Positions 35,201-49,200 of a DNA stretch of 64,000 nt are shown here, in pieces. The DNA is from Cylindrobasidium torrendii FP15055 ss-10. Taxonomy: Eukaryota; Basidiomycota; Agaricomycetes; Agaricales; Physalacriaceae. The notes under the pieces are model-generated. The model saw only the letters and a program-made list of their open reading frames with translations. It had not been told where the DNA came from and made no database searches. The first letter of the stretch is position 1; the number at the start of each line of letters is the position of its first letter. The translations under genes and the position numbers were made by a program. The stretch is taken from assembly GCA_000934385.1 (NCBI GenBank), contig KN880454.1:120829-184828 (forward strand), written 5' to 3'.

Positions 35201-35393
35201 GGGCAAGGAATCCGAGGCGGACGCGTTGCCGCGATCTGTTATTGACCCAGTCCGCGAGTATGGCACGACATTCTTTGAGAAGGCGCAAATACTGGTCCAG
35301 CACTTGCAGGTTCACCCCGACTTAGATTGCAGGTTCCTAGCTGTTCGGTTGAACTTTGCTGACTTCTATCGCAAAAAAGACAAGGAGAAGTAG
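32237..35393 (+). CDS. Gamma-tubulin complex component 3 (GCP3/Spc98)
   Basis: This is part of the gamma-tubulin small complex that nucleates microtubules at the spindle pole body. The start is a strong-context ATG (CCACCATGG; MASTPSSLEHLILNIVPSAR). GRIP1-type blocks include PEYLLLRDTLYLLQGISGKY, IPEPIKALIHRLSEVGYLYT and AHGGALVNLIHSYTDNGDPF, then KPFFATLHKWLFSGDLYDPF. GRIP2-type blocks include KYLFRKDMLPMFVGEAFGRK, GKSLNFIRYSCHDSDW, LLLGHGDFVEQLMDAL, VDPPIDTVIDPGCMIKYLKL, FNHLWQMKRIESTLGQGW and a C-terminal FLAVRLNFADFYRKKDKEK. The mid segment VGGALASALH-like GGALVNLIHSYT favours GCP3 over GCP2. About ten introns are present. A Pro-rich insert (SQTPKPPSIMPTLLPS) lies after the first helices. 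Confidence 0.88.
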
Positions 35394-36036
35394 TGTGCAT
35401 CAGTGGCGGGGCCATAGTCTGAATATGGATGTTTCTTGTTGTCGTGTTAACGCTACTTGCTTGCTTGTATGAAGTGTCAAATTGGCATCGTTGGATTGAC
35501 TGCACAATAGCTCGAAGCGCACGAGTCTTATGTAACAAGTGAGTATTGCTTGCTGCCTATAAAATCAAGACCAGGATTGCGCGGATTGATCGAGCTCTTC
35601 ATTGTTTTTGCCTAGGACTTACCCTCTTTGCGTTCCACGATGGCCATGTAAAGGGATTTTCCCTACCACCCGGTGCTTGTAAAAGGCGGCCCAGACTGAG
35701 AACTTTGTGATCCTCCCGCCAGCGCCGTCGCCACCGTGCTACATGCTGGATTGGGAACGTTTCCTTTCGCATATCTGCGTATAGGTCGTGGGTCCTGGAG
35801 CTCCTCCAGTACGGCCCAGGCGTGGTAATTTTCATTACACGTGACCGTTCTCCCCCAAACTTTGGTTTCCGATCTGGGCCACGGCCTTTGGCGACCAGGT
35901 CCCGACCTCCGGGGCTCCTTTGGATACCCCAACCCGCGGGACTTGTATGGCCGAACCAACAGAATCGACAAGATATTTAAGCAGTCGGTGATGATTGCAG
36001 GTAATTGTACTTGCAGCGCATTGCAGCACATCTGCC
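35394..36036. other. Desaturase upstream region
   Basis: A 0.64 kb region between GCP3 and the desaturase. The only clear signal is a TATA-like element near its end; no gene is visible on either strand. Confidence 0.45.
35974..35981 (+). promoter_or_regulatory. TATA-like element of the desaturase gene
   Basis: TATTTAAG lies 56 bases before the ATG at 36037, a typical distance for fungal TATA elements. Confidence 0.4.
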
Positions 36037-37610
36037 ATGGCCAAGCCCACAGCCGACCAGTCGGTCCCCGTCGACCTCAACGTACCCGAAAACTACGTCT
36101 TACACACTCTGACGAACACAAAACCTTTGCCTCCAATCAAACTTTCCAACCTTCATAATGAGCTTCAATGGCTGTCTGTGATCATTCTCACGACCATTCC
36201 AACGCTCGCCATCGTCGGTGTGTACCATACGACACTCAAGTGGCAAACCTTTGTTTGGGCCTTTGCATTCTACTTCTTTTCCGGGCTCGGGATCACGGCG
36301 GGATATCATCGCTTGTGGGCGCACCGCTCGTACAACGCTTCCAAGTTCCTCGAGTATGTCCTAGTCATTGCTGGGGCATCTGCTGTCCAGGGCTCCGTCC
36401 ACTGGTGGTCTCGCGGCCATCGTGCGCATCACCGGTACACCGACACCGACCTCGATCCCTATAACGCTCATCGCGGTTTCTGGTATTCCCACATCGGTTG
36501 GATGCTGCTCAAGCCCCGCCGCAAGCCCGGTGTTGCGGACGTCAGCGACCTCAAGAAGAACAAGGTCATTATGTGGCAACACCGCTGGTACCTCCCTCTC
36601 ATCATCACCACGACCTTCGTTCTCCCAACGGCGGTCGCTCATTATGGCTGGAACGACGCCTGGGGTGGACTAGTGTATGCAGGCTTGGTCAGATTGACAT
36701 TCGTTCACCATGTACGTGAAAATGTATCGCATCTTTCTGTTGAGCTGAAGTTTCCGACAGTCCACTTTCTGCGTCAACTCACTCGCCCATTGGATCGGTG
36801 AATCGCCTTTCGACGACAAGCATACGCCCAAGAACCACATGCTCACTGCCTTTGTCACTGTCGGGGAAGGCTATCACAACTTCCACCACCAGTTCCCTAT
36901 GGACTACCGTAACGCTATCCGCTGGTACCAGTATGACCCTACCAAGTGGTTCATCTGGACTATGAGCAAGTTGGGTCTCGCTTGGCAGTTGAAGACCTTC
37001 CCGGAGAACGAGATTCAGAAGGGCGTCTTGACCATGCATATGAAGAAACTGCGCGATATGCAGGAGAAACTCACCTGGCCTGAGAGCACTGCCCATCTTC
37101 CCGTCGTCACTTACGAGAGCTGTGAGTCCCATCTTTCTTTCGTGATCTGGATTCTGAGCTGACGCTTGATACAGGGCAAGAGCAGTCTGCCAAGCGTCCC
37201 TTAGTCCTCATTTCTGGCTTCATCCACGACCTGTCCGGCTTCTTGGAGGAGCATCCCGGCGGTGCCCACCTCGTGAAGAGGTTCATCGGAAAAGACGCTA
37301 CGACCGCGTTCTTTGGTGGTGTGTACGACCACTCTAACGCCGCCCACAATGTACGTCGCTGTACTCCTTTGGTCATTGCTTTGCTAACAAATCTTTGCAG
37401 CTACTCGCAATGAAGCGCGTAGGCGTTCTCTCCGGAGGACACCCCCACATCTTGGACATCGCTCGCACTGTCCCTCCGTCGCAGCGTCTCAAGGTCGCCC
37501 GCTACGAGGAGCTGAAAAGGGATGTCGACTATGGCAGTACCACGGCTGTCGAGGATGAGGACGATTCAGAGGATTTGGTTGTTACGCGCAAGCTGAAGCT
37601 GCGTTACTAA
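36037..37610 (+). CDS. ole1: Stearoyl-CoA delta-9 desaturase with C-terminal cytochrome b5 domain (OLE1)
   Basis: This ER membrane enzyme inserts the delta-9 double bond into palmitoyl- and stearoyl-CoA. The three histidine boxes are HRLWAH (residues 91-96), HRAHH (128-132) and, in the third exonic block, GEGYHNFHH. Hydrophobic hairpins precede box 1 and follow box 2. The C-terminal domain has SGFIHDLSGFLEEHPGGAHL, whose HPGG is the heme-binding cytochrome b5 signature, and ends KLKLRY. Three introns (near 36712, 37121 and 37349) interrupt at positions that restore FVHHSTFCVNSLAHWIG. The start MAKPTADQSVPVDLN has a good context (GCCATGG). The fusion order desaturase-b5 matches OLE1 of yeasts. 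Confidence 0.96.
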
Positions 37611-37928
37611 CGACGGAGGTCACTTGGAACGATAGAGTACGCGTAACGACTTTGATGATGTACATATATACTTGCGTGCTCTTTACATAATAAGCAGTGC
37701 GTACACACTCAATTTGGTCAGTGCGATTCAACTCCAAGTCCAGATTGTGACGGCTTGAATGAGTGTCGGGTCGCTCAGGGGTTCTCAAATATGATGTTGA
37801 ACAAGAGACTAAGCTTTCACAACCGTGACAATTTTTTTCAGCATACTTTATGCAGCAGACTGCAAACTAGAGCCTCTTGTTCGCAATCCAGCAATAAATT
37901 GGACCGAGTGTCTATCTACTCAACGGGT
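37611..37928. other. Convergent 3' region
   Basis: Between the desaturase stop and the stop of the minus-strand membrane protein; likely two 3' UTRs. Nothing else is seen. Confidence 0.4.
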
Positions 37929-39913
37929 CTATACCAGTCCCTTCCGTAAATCCAAAGGCGAGCGGGGAAGTGGAATCGGATTCTTGAAACCCATCGCTCT
38001 GAACGGCGTCTCCGAGTCGCTCGGCCGTGGAGGTGCATTGTCTGGTGAGGGAGGGATAACTGTCACTACTTGGGAGTCCGAGCCTAATGAGGCATCAGAA
38101 GTACCGCTGGATGGCCGTGTTTGTGCATGGAGTGTCTGGCGACTAGTTTCCGGCCTGACTTGATCTGAAGCTGTCGGCATTGCTGTCGGAGATAAAGAGG
38201 CATACGACAACTCGGAACGCGATGAAGCATGTCTGTCAGATATACGACGGGGGGACGTTGGTAATGACGGTGGAGGACTCGAAGGCGCCAAAGAGGTGGT
38301 CGGTGTCGAGAAACGTGATTGAAGGCGCAGAGGATCAAGGAGTGAAGCCGGCGGCGCGTGCGCGGGCGTGACTGGAACGCTTTCTGGCTTGATACCATCG
38401 TCTGAGCCTGGTTGGCGGGTGCCAGTCATGTCAAAGATGGCTGTGGGTCCGAGGGACAGTGTGGATGCATAGGGCATTGGTGGTGCATCTCCTTCAAAAT
38501 GAGACTGTCGATTGAAGGGATAACGAGCGCGGCGCGCAACTTCTACAATGGCTTCGCTTGCGCTCCGAAGACTCCGAGAATCGAATGTGCGACTGCTCCG
38601 TGCAGTTCGAAGTGTATTGCTCCTGTGCAAGACTGAATGATCGTCCTCATAATACATCGAGTATGGGTGTCTGATCGAGTATACCACAGACTGTACGTTG
38701 TACTGTGGATTGACTGTCGACGGCGGTGGCTTGATAGATGGTACATATATCATGTCGTCTTGATGTGGGACTTCAGCATCAGTAATGTGCGCTCTGGGTC
38801 GAGGTTGAATCCCAAAGATAGCTGGAAGCCCACATGATCAGTGGACAACGCACGGAGGAGACACGGTGTTGCGAACCTAATACAAACGTAGCGCCAACCG
38901 CAAAGGGAATGAACTCGCCCAAAATACCAGTAAAGATGGCAGACGGGACTACGGTGAGAAGTTCCAAAATCAGGAGAGATGTCGAGCGAAGTATAGGTAG
39001 GCTGAAGATCCACTGTCGAACACTTTGGGTCGGTGAATATGTTAAGAATAACAAGCGGCTGATGGCGTAGAGCTCGATTAAGGAGTATATGAGTGATGTG
39101 GATAGTGAGAGGGCGAGATTGCTAAGCGAGTCATCAACCTCGAGAGATGAGCGATTAATTCCGCGGGCTTACTGATTTCTGTCGCAAAGGAATATGCCCA
39201 ACCTAGCATACTCGCTGCGCAACAATGTAAGCCACAAGACAGCTCTTTGCAAATTATAATCGTTTACCTTAGAGATCCTATCCCGGTTCCTGTAGTCACG
39301 AATACGAGGGCTGTAAATGAGGATTTAGCTAAACGTATTGTCACAGACTAGCAACTGACCTAGGCCTGCCAACATCCAAGCTAAATATGCAGCACTTTCG
39401 ATTTTGCCAATGCCAAGCCGTCGAAGCGAACAAAGGATAATGGTGAGGGGAACCAAGCGTCCAAAATTGGCAGAGATTGCGCCCCACGCGACAGCAAAGG
39501 CTTTTGAAGACGTTATTATCAATACATCCCTAGAACAAGAACAATTACAGCAAGCAACGTCAAAGTCGTGATTGAAGGAGAGCAGACTTCCGAATTGCGC
39601 TATACCGGCCGATCCAAAGCAGAAGCAGAGGGTTGCTAATGTTAGTGGATGCACATATGAGATATGTGGGGAGTTGTCCGAGCTGCCATTCTCAAAGTCT
39701 GTCGAAGCCCTGACTGTGGTTCTGAAGAGATGACGAATGGCTCCGGACGAGAGAAATGTTTGTAACGAAGAAGAGAGGAGCCAGCCCAGGAAGAATGTAG
39801 CAATTTGTCGGCTAGACTACCTGGTGAGTAAACACCTGCGTAGTATCCGGTGTAGGGACGCACTGATCTGGGTGTTCTCCCACTTCAATAACCGTCGGAC
39901 TCGGTGTGCCCAT
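37929..39913 (-). CDS. Polytopic membrane protein with Ser/Pro-rich tail, unidentified
   Basis: Several hydrophobic segments occur along the minus strand: YVHPLTLATLCFCFGSAGIA, AFAVAWGAISANFGRLVPLT with IILCSLRRLGIGKIESAAYL, AWMLAGLALVFVTTG, SLSTSLIYSLIELYAISRLL, and LRSTSLLILELLTVVPSAIF with TGILGEFIPFAVGATFVLG. About six or seven membrane spans are likely. The last exon (37929 to about 38765) encodes a cytosolic tail rich in Ser, Pro and Arg (RTARSSRTFDSRSLRSASEA and on). I cannot place the family. The start is unresolved: the ATG at 39913 (MGTPSPTVIE) and one at 40041 each need different splicing of the region 39700-39880. Confidence 0.55.
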
Positions 39914-40219
39914 GTCCAATAAAAATATGCTAATGAAAGGCGAAAGAGGCCAGCTTGAAAGAGAAAAATGAGGCCAGCTCGCGAATGAAGAACAAAATAG
40001 TCTGAAGCCAAGCGCAACCTTCCACGCGAGGGCGCGGCCATCCAAATTCAAATTGCCATCAGATTCTCACGTGAAGTTAACCCCATTTAGGGATGACATA
40101 ATGCTTCGGGGTCAGGCCAACTTTTGGAAAGCTGCTCAAAAGCTCCCCCTGGCTTTCTCCGTTCTCATCTTTGCGCCACATTTGGAGAAAGCGCGTTCTT
40201 TTTCTTTGGTGCCGTGTCA
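39914..40219. other. Divergent promoter region (membrane protein / TRA1)
   Basis: The short shared upstream region of the membrane protein gene and TRA1. If the ATG at 40041 is the true start of the former, the gap shrinks to about 180 bases. Confidence 0.4.
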
Positions 40220-43200
40220 ATGGCTTCACCAGCGACATTTTCGGGTTCCCGGGTCGCGAATGTCGCAGATATCGAGCAGAGAGCCACTCAGATTTTGGAC
40301 CCCACGACAGGTGAGTGGCATATAACGCTCTCAACGCGTTCTCAAACCTGTACAGACCTGCAAAAGAAAGTCCAAATAGCACTAGAGATCCGTGAGATTT
40401 TGGACAACATTCGCGAGCACGACCAGGGACGCGATGATTCCAACTATCGACCTCTGCAGCAGGTCATTCCCAGGCTACTGGAGATTCTTACTAGCCAGTC
40501 ACCCGCATATCGCAAGACGACTCCAGAATACGAGTTTCGCACATATGTCATCACCATTCTCACGCGCATCCCGTTGAACGAGCAGGCGCGACCGTTTCTT
40601 CAGGCGATCTATGAATGTCTGCTTCATGTTATACGCTCCGACAACGAGGACAATGCAGTGATCGCAACAAAGCACCTGGTCGAGGTGATGCGCCAAGGCC
40701 GACTGCTGGCACCCAACAGCTTGGACCAAGTTCAGCAACTTTGCAAGGATGTCTTCTTCAACATGCGCCCTCTTGCAGATCGTTTCTTCCGTGAAGACTC
40801 GCCTCAACGAGATGCGCTTCTTGCCTTGCCAAGCATGCAGAGTTTCAAAGTGGCCACCGAACTCGCCCTGATGCTGGCCCTTCATTGCGCATTCTTCAAG
40901 GAGAGTATACTCGAGCTCGTTCCTGCCGTCCGTGACTTTCTCGCTGTCGAGGCCCCGCTGCAGAAAGCCGCACGCGAGGCTTACGAGGCTCAGGAAGGCC
41001 ATTTCTGGGCGGGCATGGCAAAGACCATCAAGAGTCCTCCCCTCTATCTGGAAATGCTCCACGCACAGACGAAGGTAGTCTATGCTGCTACGTGTTCTGA
41101 AGTGTTACTTACGGCTTTTAGACTGCTTCTTTTTCTATCCTCCTTCTGCGGAGCATGAAGCCAGACTCGCCCCATCAGATGGACGGTGACCTACTTGTCA
41201 AGCAGGCTCTTCGCATTCTTCAGGACTGCCCAACGCATGGCATTCTAGTGCGCAAGGTAAGAGTCTTTGCGACTTCTTGGGCACGAAAACTCATCACAGC
41301 GCAGGAACTCATGGTGTTATTCCGCCATCTCACTACAACGACACATCGCAAAGTTCTATTACCGGTCATCGACAAACTTCTGGACGAACGCGTCCTCCTT
41401 GGGGTTGGCATTGGGAGCAGGGAGACACTCAGGTAGATATTCCATTTGATGATGGTCGCCCATCTCATTCTTCGTAGGACTCCTGTTTTCCAGGCGTTCA
41501 CAGACTTATTCCACCATCTCCGCTCCGAGCTCTCGTTAGCCCAGCTAGAGCGCATCGTTCGCCTCTATTCACACCAGCTCAACAACCCTTCCGCATCTCT
41601 CAGCATCCACATCATCGCGGGCAAGATCCTCTTTGGTACTGCAGAAGCCTTGCTCACCCGCGAAACGACAAAGTCGACTGGCATCATCCTTGAAGGCATT
41701 TTCAAGAACTGTCTCGAGCGACTAGAAGCGTTGGTTATATCACATGAATGTCTGCTCGCAGCGGCCAGCAAGAAGGAGGGTGATACATCGCCAGATGACA
41801 CAACTATCGAGTTGGCCCGTCACCTTGGCGGAGCCGCATGGGCTACTGGTAAACTGGAGGACACTCAGAACGGTCAGTAATTCCTTCCTGTATGAATTCT
41901 ACAGTTGACAAGTTGCAAGAGTTGCGCATGTTGTTCAAGACTCTTCTCCATGGGTTCCGTGTCTGCCTCACTGGCCTTCGCAAGTGTCCCGATGCAAAGA
42001 TACCAGACGGCAGCCTTATTTTTAGGCTTTTTGAGGGTTGTATCCGTTGCCTTGCCGAGCTCGAAACGGATGAGCGCCCCGATGCCAATGGGATTATCGA
42101 CTGGTTCTGTCCCATCTTGACAGAAATCAATCTACACGTTTTCCAAGAGGTTTGGACTCACAAGATTGGCTTTTTTGTCGATTGCCTCCTCAAGCGAGAC
42201 TCGTTGATGAAAGTAGTCTCATTTCTCTACTCTCGAGAGGCGCAATCCCCCACATTATTGGCCATCGTTTTGCAGTACCTCGTCGACAGGCTCGCCCTGC
42301 TGGGTGAGGGCGAGACAGTAGCTGCTGCGACTATCATCCGTTTGTACCGCTTCTCATTTGGGTCCATCAACCAATTTCCGGCTACCAATGAGCGCATCCT
42401 CGCCCTTCACCTGCCGAGGTTGCTCTTGGATTGTTTCCCCTATGCCGCCAAAGCAAGTCGACCAACCAACTACTATATCCTACTTCGCGTTCTTTTCCGT
42501 CAAATCGGAACGGGCGGTGGCCGGTTCGAGCTCTTGTACCAGCAAGTCTTGCCTTTGCTACCGGAAATACTGGAATGCCTAAGCCGCCAACTCACATCCT
42601 CCCCTTCCGATGCACGGGATATGATTGTAGAGCTCTGTCTTACCGTGCCACTCAGATTGACCCATCTTCTGCCCCACCTTTCCTACCTTATGCAACCGCT
42701 CGCATATGCCCTGCGTGGCAGTACCGACATGGTCCAGCAAGGTTTACGCACACTCGAGCTGTGTATCGACAACCTCACTCCCGACTTCCTTGATCCCACC
42801 CTTAATCTCGTCTTGCGAGACCTGATGGACGCTCTTCATGATCATCTCAAACCATTGCCGGCGGCACACACCCTTTCGCACACGACAATCCGCATTCTCG
42901 GCAAACTGGGCGGCCGTAACCGCCGCGTCCTGCTTAAAGAGCCTGTCCTGACTTGGCATGACCCTTCCGCCCTACCAAAGACGGCCCTCAGCTTTGGTAG
43001 CAAAACATGCAAAGTCGACTTAGTGCCGTTCCTCAGAACAGCGATAACAGCGCTGAAGTCGAGTTCCTCCGTCGATATTGGACATGCGTACACGTACCTG
43101 GAGCAATGCGTCGGGTCTATGCTGCACGACGTATGTATTGAATCAACTAGTTTCGAACTGCATCGTACTCATTTCATCGGTACAGAACGAGGTCGAAGAA

Positions 43201-46200
43201 AATGTCAGGATAGAGTTCCAACGTACTGTTGAAGGTCTATTCGACGCTGTTCATGTCGAACAAACCGCAGAGCAAGCGACCACTTTCCTTAGGCGACTGG
43301 CTCGACAACTGTTCAGCTTGGAATTGCAGGCATACCCAAGTCGGGAGCCAGAAATAAAAAATCAACCGGTTCCGTTCCTTACCGCTTTTCTGGATGCTAT
43401 TCCGCACGCTCTCACCCGTGAGAACCCCACGGAGGCGGCTGCGGCTTGTCAGCTCATTGCTACCCTCGTTGATGACCTGGTCGCAATGGTCGAGAGGGAT
43501 GAACTTGATGACATCACCCCTATCTTACAGCACCTCTCATATCGGTTCATTACCCTGGCCTTCACCGACTCTTGGGCATCAAAAAAGGCAGCTTGTGCAG
43601 GGATTAGGGTCATGACGCGTGCCCCAATCGTCGGGACGAAATGGACGGCCGAAAGGGAGAATGAGGTACATCGCGCCCTCCTGCACGTCCTCAAAGACCT
43701 TCCCCCCGATCTTCCTCGTGACACCGACGAAGTTGTCGACCTGCTGCTCGATGTATACCGCATCAGTGTGTCAATTCTCAATCTGCTCGAAACGGATCGT
43801 TCGATGCGGAGGCTGGTTGGTCTCACAGGTCAGATCTTCAGTGAACTGCAAAGTCCAAAGGCAGTTGTTCGAGATGCTGTTCACAAGTGCCTTGAGCTTC
43901 TTGTCGAGCTCAGCGGACACCGAGCAAGCGATCTTCTCATGCCACACAGGGATCGCATTGTCGTCAGCATCTATACCAAGCCACTCCGAGCATTGCCTTT
44001 CTCTATTCAGATCGGCATGATTGAGGCTGTTCGGTACTGCGTTATTTTGGACCCCCCGCTCATCGAGGTGAACGAAGAGTTGTTGAGACTATTGCATGAG
44101 ACGTTGGCATTGGCAGATGCGGACGACCTACACTCCCGCAGCAACGCCCGCCAGAGCGATCTCGAGGTTACCAGACTCCATGTCGCATGCATCAAGCTCC
44201 TCACGGCATCCATGCCACTGACGGACTTCTTCAGTCGCCAACATCAGACTCGCCAAAGGTATCATTCTATCAGGTTCGCTGGTCACAATGTTGACATTTG
44301 AAATATAGAGTGACAAGTGTATACTTCAAGGCGCTATATTCTCCGGCCCAGGAAATCAAGGATGTGGCATACGACGGTCTGAAGATGGTCCTAGCACATC
44401 AAGCTCGCCTTCCTCGCGAACTTCTTCAAACCGGCCTGCGACCTATACTCATGAACCTGGCCGATGCGAAGCGTTTGTCGGTACCCGGGCTCGAAGGGTT
44501 GGCGCGTCTTTTGGAACTTTTGACAAATTATTTCAAGGTCGAAATTGGCCACAAGCTACTTGACCATTTCCGAGCGGTCGCCGATCCCCAGATGCTACAG
44601 GAGTCATCAAAGTTGTTGGAAAACGAAGGCATTTCCAAGCTCGTGCGACTCGTCAACATCTTCCATCTTCTTCCATCCACCGCCAACATGTTCCTCGAGT
44701 CTTTAATCAATCATGTTGTCAATACCGAGTCGATGATGCATTTCTCGAGTCGAAGTCCATTTTCCGAGCCCTTGTCCAAGTACCTCGACCGCTATCCTCA
44801 AGAGAGCATCGAGTTCTTCATGCGTCAAATCAGCTTTCCGGATCACCAGCGGACCCTACGCAGCATTATTTGCGCCCAGCTAGCTCCTCGCCTCCAAGCT
44901 GAGCTCGAGTCGCGCATGCCTTTGCTGATTTCGCAGCTTGTGCATACTAGCAGCAATGCTCTGGTCCCCGCTTTAAACCTTGTACACGATTTAGCGGTAT
45001 GCCAGCCTCGCTTCCTGGTTGAAAACCAGTATGTCATCGACGCCTTGTTGCGCGTGTGGCATGCCGAACGGAATGGGATGGCGCTGGCCGACTACATGGA
45101 GCGCCTCGCACTCATTGAAACCATCTTCAAGATGGCGCTCGTACAAAGCCCTCGTGTAGACCTCATTTTTGATCTCGTCGCAATATACGCCAGAAATCTA
45201 GAGATGGACCTCGTTCGGACGACGCATTTCTTATATGAACATGTTGCCCTCTCAACGAATATGGCCTTTCGCCGCAATATCCTCGTCCGGTTTTCGATGT
45301 GGTTCCGGTACGCAGAGGTGCCTCTATCCCACAAGACAGCGTTCATCCGATATGTGGTCACACCGACCCTCCTGGTACAGGCGCTACGCTCGAAAGAAGA
45401 CCATATCATCGGACAGGCCGACTTCATTGCCCCGTTGTTCAAACACGTTGTATCACGCTACACGGACCGGGAACGCTGGCCACCGGGAACGGACGACGAA
45501 TTCATCATCGAGCTAGTTCAGTTCATGACCACACTCGTTCGCTACTACTCATCCTTGTTGCCCACTGGCCTCACCGGCACCTTGTGGAAGCTTTGTCTGT
45601 CCCTCCTGGCCGTTACCGAGGATCCCGTCGTAAAGCAAATGGTGCACCTTCTCACCTCTTACTTTCTGATCAAAGTGCCCGGAAGCCCCTCTAAGTTTGT
45701 CATCAAATCGTGGAACGAAAATATCCGCTCAGGCCAGCTCGAAGGACGAAATTCGATTCGACAAGAAACGCTCAGTAATTTGGCTCAAGTACTGCCGACT
45801 AATGAGTACAACAACTGGGCTGTGGCGCCCCGGAAACTTGTATACGAAGAAAACGGCTCGCATATCGTCACAATCTATAGCCTTATCGTCGAACAACCCG
45901 ACGTGTTCTATCCCGTTCGTGCCATGTTCATCGGGCATATCGTGGCCCAAGTTCCTCGGCTGGGCCTTGTGCAAGGGTCATCGATGGATTCGCGTAATCT
46001 GTCGGTGGATATTTGTCAGGTAGTCGTGGATTGGGAAGCGCGCGCACGGAAGGAACAGGCGGCAAGAATGGAGACGGGGGAACCTCAGAAGGAGTTGACG
46101 ATGCCACTCGTCTTTCGTGAGAACATCGTCAGTTATCTTGTCCGCTTGACATCGACTCCGGCCGATGCTGCACTACCCCATGCTCAACGCCAGATGTACA

Positions 46201-49200
46201 ACGCGACCGTCACTCGTGCGTTGAACCTTCTCAAGAGCATCGTAGGCCCGACGGCTTGGTCGGATGTTGCGTTCGGACTGCGTTATTTTATGCGCATGCT
46301 TGAGCAGGTAAAGGTCACTCAAATTTCTTTCTCCACTGTCAACTAACTCGTGCAATAGACCGAACTTGTGGAGGACACGCCCGGCAACAACAGCATTCCA
46401 CAAGCGATCGCTTCTGCGAAAGTTCTCCATATCATCGCCTCTGAACAGAGCGACGAGTGGTATCGCAGCAATACGGAATACCTCCAAAGATTAGTCCGGA
46501 AGGGCCTGCTTACCAGCGAAACAGCTTTGCACGACGCTCTCCACCCTATCTTTCATCGTCTCATCATGCTTTACCCGTTGCCCAAAGAGGATGAGGACCA
46601 GCAAACAAGTCTTTCAGAGTTCCATGCCTTTGTGTACTCCGCGGTCGCCGACGCTCTCCAGAACGCGAGTGGCTTAGCAGTCCGAGGACCGCTGCTAATG
46701 CTGGAATCCGTTGTGAAGTCAACGCCAGAACGTATCGAGGTTTTCGCAGGTTCTTTGCACAAGCTCCTCACGCGTATCACACGCGACCACATGAATGCTA
46801 CCAAGGCATCGGCAATGTCTCACGCTCCTCCAGACCTGAACGTCCGACTCCTCCTCAGCATACTCGATATTTGCCAGGCTTCCTTAGGCAATTTCGGAGA
46901 CCATCGTAAGCCGATCCTTGCGAACCTCTCCGTGCTTGGGGAAAATTGCAAGCAGGTTGATCTGGCCCGATACATGCTGAACATGGCACGGACATGGGCC
47001 TTAGCAAAAGACGGCTTCCCGGCGTCGAGGGAAAAGGCCACATTGCTCAACAAGATGGGCCACTACGATACTAAAGGCCCGGAATTGTTCAACGCTTATC
47101 TTCAGCTTATATTCGACATATTCACCGATTCTACTCTCAGGCGCAGCGACTTAACATCTCGCCTCGAGCCAGCCTTTCTTCTTGGATGTCGTGCTCCAGA
47201 CCCAGAGCTTCGTGAAAAGTTCGTTGCCCTTCTGGATGGCAGCATCCCGCGGTCTCTATTCGCGCGTCTCACCTATATCTTTGGGGTTCAGAATTGGGAA
47301 CCTCTCGCCGATACCAATTGGATCCACTTGGCCCTTCAACTCCTCCTCGGTGCCGTGGATTATCCAAACGAGACAGGAGATAGCTCTCATTCGATCCCGC
47401 GTCCCAAGTTCAGCGATATCATACGCTCTTTCAAGCACTTGGCTTTTCTTAACCCCAAGAGTGCACACCAGGCGTGGCTGTCTATATTTCCTGCGGCATG
47501 GTCATGTCTTTCCAGACGCGAGCAGGCGGAATTGACACAGCACACCATTGTCTTGCTCAGCAAAGATTATCACAACCGCCAGGTGCATGTGCGCCCGAGC
47601 GTCATCGAGACACTCCTTACCGGTATTCACGCCTGCACACCTGCGATGACCCTGCCTCCTCACCTCCTCAAGTACCTTGCAAAAAGCTTTGGATGCTGGC
47701 ATGTCGGTCTTGAACTCATCCATGCTGCCATCGAGACGATCAAAGACGACGAGCCCAAGGTGCGGGAGCACGTCTACGATTCGCTGGCCGATCTGTATGC
47801 CGAACTAGGCGAAGATGACATGTTCTACGGGGTCTGGCGGAAGCGCTGCATGTTTGTCGAAACCAACGTCGGCCTCTCGTTGGAACAGAATGGGATGTGG
47901 GAACAAGCTGCAACGGCCTACGAATCGGCAATGACGAAGGCGCGCGCTGGAACCCTTCCCTTTTCCGAGTCAGAGTTTTGTCTTTGGGAAGATCACTGGA
48001 TCTTGGCGGCGGAAAAGTTACAGCACTGGGATGTTCTGGCTGAACTTGGTAGGCATGATTCAAACCCGGAAATGCAGCTTGAATCTGCATGGAGGTTAAG
48101 GGATTGGACAACTGAACGAACTCAGATTGAGGAGTTGGTGCTTCAATTGCCTGAAGCTGCAACACCACGTCGGCGCGTATTCGAATGTTTCCTCACTCTC
48201 TTGCGGAACCCGGCCCTGCTCGACAAGAACGTCGAGTTCACTCGTATGCTGGAAGATTCAATGCAACTATGTCTGCGAAAGTGGGTTGCCCTTCCGAGCC
48301 CGATGTCGGCAGCGCATATTCCGTTGCTTCAAAATTTCCAACAGTTTGTTGAGCTCCAGGAAGCCGTCCAAATTTTCGGCTCCCTATCTCAAACCAACGC
48401 GACCAACCTGGAGAAGAAGTCAGGCGAGCTGAAGATGGTTCTGCAGGCTTGGCGCGAGCGTCTCCCGAATGTTCATGACGATATCAACGTCTGGAGCGAC
48501 CTCGTAGCTTGGCGCCAGCGAGTCTTCGATGCCATCAATAGCGCCTACATACCGCTCATCAACAGCAGTGGACCGAATGGTGCCAGCAACGCGAACACCT
48601 ACGGGTACCGTGGCTATCACGAGACTGCGTGGATCATCAATCGTTTCGCTCATGTCGCTCGCAAGCACGACCTCCTCGAAGCGTGCATGACCTCTCTTGC
48701 CAAAATCTACACTCTGCCCAATATTGAGATATCTGAGGCTTTCCTGAAGCTCCGCGAACAGGCTCGCTGCTTCTTCCAGAAGCCGAATGAATTAGCTGCT
48801 GGTCTCGAAGTCATCAACAATACCAATCTGCACTACTTTTCCCCGACCCAGAAAGCGGAGTTTTTCACGCTCAAAGCTATGTTTCTCGCACGGTCGGGTA
48901 GTACAGATGCAGACCAGGCGTTTGGACAAGCGGCACAGCTCGACATGAACCAGGCGAAGGTATGGGCAGAGTGGGGGCGTTACAACGACTCGAAGTATTC
49001 GAGCACCGGCGACATCACGTTTGCTGCACAAGCGACTAGCTGTTACCTCTCCGCCGCTGGTCAGTACAAAAATGGCAAGTCGCGTCTGATGTTGTCCCGC
49101 GTACTTTGGTTCTTGAGCGTGGATGAAGGTGGCCAAGTCGTAAAGGCATTTGATACTTACAAAGGAGACGGCGCTTTCTGGTATTGGATCACCCTTATTC

